Below the pieces are notes generated by a model. That model saw only the letters and a list, made by a program, of their open reading frames with translations, searched no databases and had not been told where the DNA came from. The position numbers and the translations under genes were made by a program. 8,341 nt of DNA, taken from NCBI GenBank assembly GCA_030017935.1, contig JASEGF010000086.1, positions 1-8,341 on the forward strand, in the 5' to 3' direction. Shown here piece after piece: positions 7,244 to 8,341 of the stretch. This stretch comes from Bacteroidales bacterium. Its GTDB lineage: Bacteria; Bacteroidota; Bacteroidia; Bacteroidales; DTU049. Numbering within the stretch: position 1 is the first letter of the stretch; each line of letters starts with the position of its first letter.

Positions 7244-8257
7244 ATAGTAATGGGGATAGAAAGTAGCTGTGATGAGACATCCGTAGCTATTATGAAAGAT
7301 GACACACTTATTAGTAATGTAACTGCTACCCAGGAAGTACATGCTTCCTATGGTGGAGTAGTCCCAGAGCTGGCATCCAGAGCTCATGCACAAAATATTA
7401 TTCCAGTAATTCATACTTCTCTTAAATATGCAAATTTACAAAAAAAAGATGTAAATGTAGTAGCTTTTACACTTGGGCCAGGTTTAGTAGGCTCTTTAAT
7501 GGTAGGAATAAGTTTTGCTAAATCTTTTGCACAAGCTCTCAACATACCCATAGTAGCTGTAGATCACTTATATGCACATATTTTTGCTTCTTTTATTCAA
7601 TTTCCAAATGAAAAACATCCAGTACCAGAGTTCCCTTTTTTATGTCTTACTGTTTCAGGAGGACATACACAGTTACTAAAAGTAAGTGATTATGATGATA
7701 TAAAAATCATTGGTGAAACAATAGATGATGCTGCAGGAGAGGCTTTTGATAAGGCAGCAAAAATATTAGGATTACCATATCCTGGTGGCCCAATGATAGA
7801 TAAATTAGCCAAAAGTGGAGATCCTCATTATTTTCATTTTACTAAACCCAAAGTTCCAGATTTTCAATTTAGTTTCAGTGGTTTGAAAACTTCTCTTTTA
7901 TATCTAGTAAGAGACAATTTAAAAAAAGATCCTGATTTTATCGAAAAATACAAACAACATTTAGCAGCCAGCTATCAGAGAACAATTGTTGAAATATTAG
8001 TAGAAAAAACCTTAAAAGCAGCTAAAGAATTCGGATTAAAAAATATCGTATTAGCAGGTGGTGTATCAGCTAATTCAGAATTAAGACAAACATTTATAAA
8101 TAATGGTAAGCAATTAGGTTACAAAACTTTTATTCCTCCAATTAATTTGACAACAGATAATGGAGCTATGATAGCTTATTTAGGCAAAATTTTATACGAG
8201 AGAGGCGTTACTAGTCCATTAAGCGTAAAACAATACGCTACTGGAGAAAGGAGATGA
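7235..8257 (+). CDS. tsaD: tRNA N6-adenosine threonylcarbamoyltransferase TsaD
   Basis: TsaD transfers the threonylcarbamoyl group from threonylcarbamoyl-AMP to A37 of tRNAs that read ANN codons, forming t6A in the cytoplasm together with TsaB and TsaE. The 340-residue product matches the usual family length (about 335-345). Visible motifs are GIESSCDETS (7-16) of the ASKHA ATPase fold, YGGVVPELASRAH (39-51), the metal-binding HLYAH with His111 and His115, SGGHTQL (141-147), DDAAGEAFDKAAKILGLPYPGG (164-185, quoted here as the full nucleotide-loop region), FSFSGLKT (212-219), GGVSANSEL (275-283) and TDNGAMIA (307-314) with the metal-ligand Asp308. I choose ATG 7235 over TTG 7217, which lies within the tamB 5' end and would add six residues atypical for the family; ATG 7250 (MGIES) would trim the first strand. 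It is divergent from tamB, a neighbour pair I recall from other Bacteroidota. No frameshift or missing key residue is seen. Confidence 0.98.
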   Translation: MTLIVMGIESSCDETSVAIMKDDTLISNVTATQEVHASYGGVVPELASRAHAQNIIPVIHTSLKYANLQKKDVNVVAFTLGPGLVGSLMVGISFAKSFAQALNIPIVAVDHLYAHIFASFIQFPNEKHPVPEFPFLCLTVSGGHTQLLKVSDYDDIKIIGETIDDAAGEAFDKAAKILGLPYPGGPMIDKLAKSGDPHYFHFTKPKVPDFQFSFSGLKTSLLYLVRDNLKKDPDFIEKYKQHLAASYQRTIVEILVEKTLKAAKEFGLKNIVLAGGVSANSELRQTFINNGKQLGYKTFIPPINLTTDNGAMIAYLGKILYERGVTSPLSVKQYATGERR

Positions 8258-8259
8258 AT

Positions 8260-8278
8260 AAAAGATAATAAATCTTTT
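8260..8278 (+). terminator. Small AT-rich inverted repeat directly after tsaD
   Basis: AAAAGAT (8260-8266) pairs with ATCTTTT (8272-8278) across the 5-nt loop AATAA, two bases after the tsaD stop. The stem has 7 bp with one G-C pair and its 3' arm ends in TTTT, so it has the outline of a weak intrinsic terminator, but it is too AT-rich to be convincing. Confidence 0.3.
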
Positions 8279-8290
8279 GAATTAGACGTT

Positions 8291-8315
8291 TTAGTAATAA
8301 CTAAATTATTACTGG
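8291..8315. terminator. Second inverted repeat downstream of tsaD
   Basis: AGTAATAA (8293-8300) and TTATTACT (8306-8313) form a perfect 8-bp stem with the loop CTAAA. Two U-G wobbles (8291-8292 with 8314-8315) would extend it in the tsaD transcript. No U-run follows. It may help end tsaD transcription, or act in either direction if a gene lies beyond the window. I see no coding sequence in 8258-8341. Confidence 0.3.
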
Positions 8316-8341
8316 TTCATTCAAGATAATAACTATATTTC

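Noticed and set aside
7231..7305. Extension of tamB to a GTG start at 7305 (25 extra residues)
   Set aside because: The extension lies inside the conserved N-terminal coding region of tsaD on the opposite strand and its residues look like antisense translation. The inner-membrane anchor follows directly after the ATG at 7230.

Overview
The window looks like a chromosomal segment of a low-GC member of the Bacteroidota, probably uncultured or poorly sampled. Four things support this. The coding DNA is very AT-rich. The window carries a protein with a carboxypeptidase-regulatory-like domain followed by a DUF5686-type region, an architecture typical of Bacteroidota. A Bacteroidota-style TamB lies head-to-head with tsaD, an arrangement I recall from that phylum. 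Signal peptides end in 'SFSQ' or 'YSQ', start codons lack Shine-Dalgarno sequences, and matches to the phylum's TAnnTTTG -7 promoter element are present.

Layout from right to left: tsaD (7235-8257, +) encodes the tRNA N6-threonylcarbamoyladenosine synthase subunit and is complete. Immediately divergent is a complete tamB (2794-7230, -), a 1478-residue envelope-spanning AsmA/TamB-type protein. Only 4 bp separate the two start codons, and they sit inside a 22-bp near-palindrome. The tamB stop overlaps by 8 nt the start of a gene for a 282-residue secreted protein built from about nine ~26-residue YD-like repeats (1953-2801, -). A cytosine/thymine-rich octanucleotide repeat array (about 1791-1977) then follows. 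It reaches into that gene and supplies its last eight codons and its stop. To its left, in the same direction, is a partial gene (1-1708, -) for a secreted or outer-membrane DUF5686-type protein that begins with a TTG codon and runs off the left edge. The last 84 bases (8258-8341) hold two small inverted repeats after tsaD and no recognisable gene.

The three minus-strand genes all encode envelope or exported proteins. TamB bridges the inner membrane to the outer membrane, and the DUF5686-type protein ends in what looks like an outer-membrane beta-barrel. A functional link between them is inferred from order and orientation only. tsaD is a conserved housekeeping gene whose link to tamB is positional. 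I see no CRISPR array, transposase, phage gene, tRNA or rRNA. The most distinctive features are the octamer array that forms a gene's 3' end, and the nearly leaderless head-to-head tsaD/tamB start region. I do not see strong evidence of a new defence or metabolic system.
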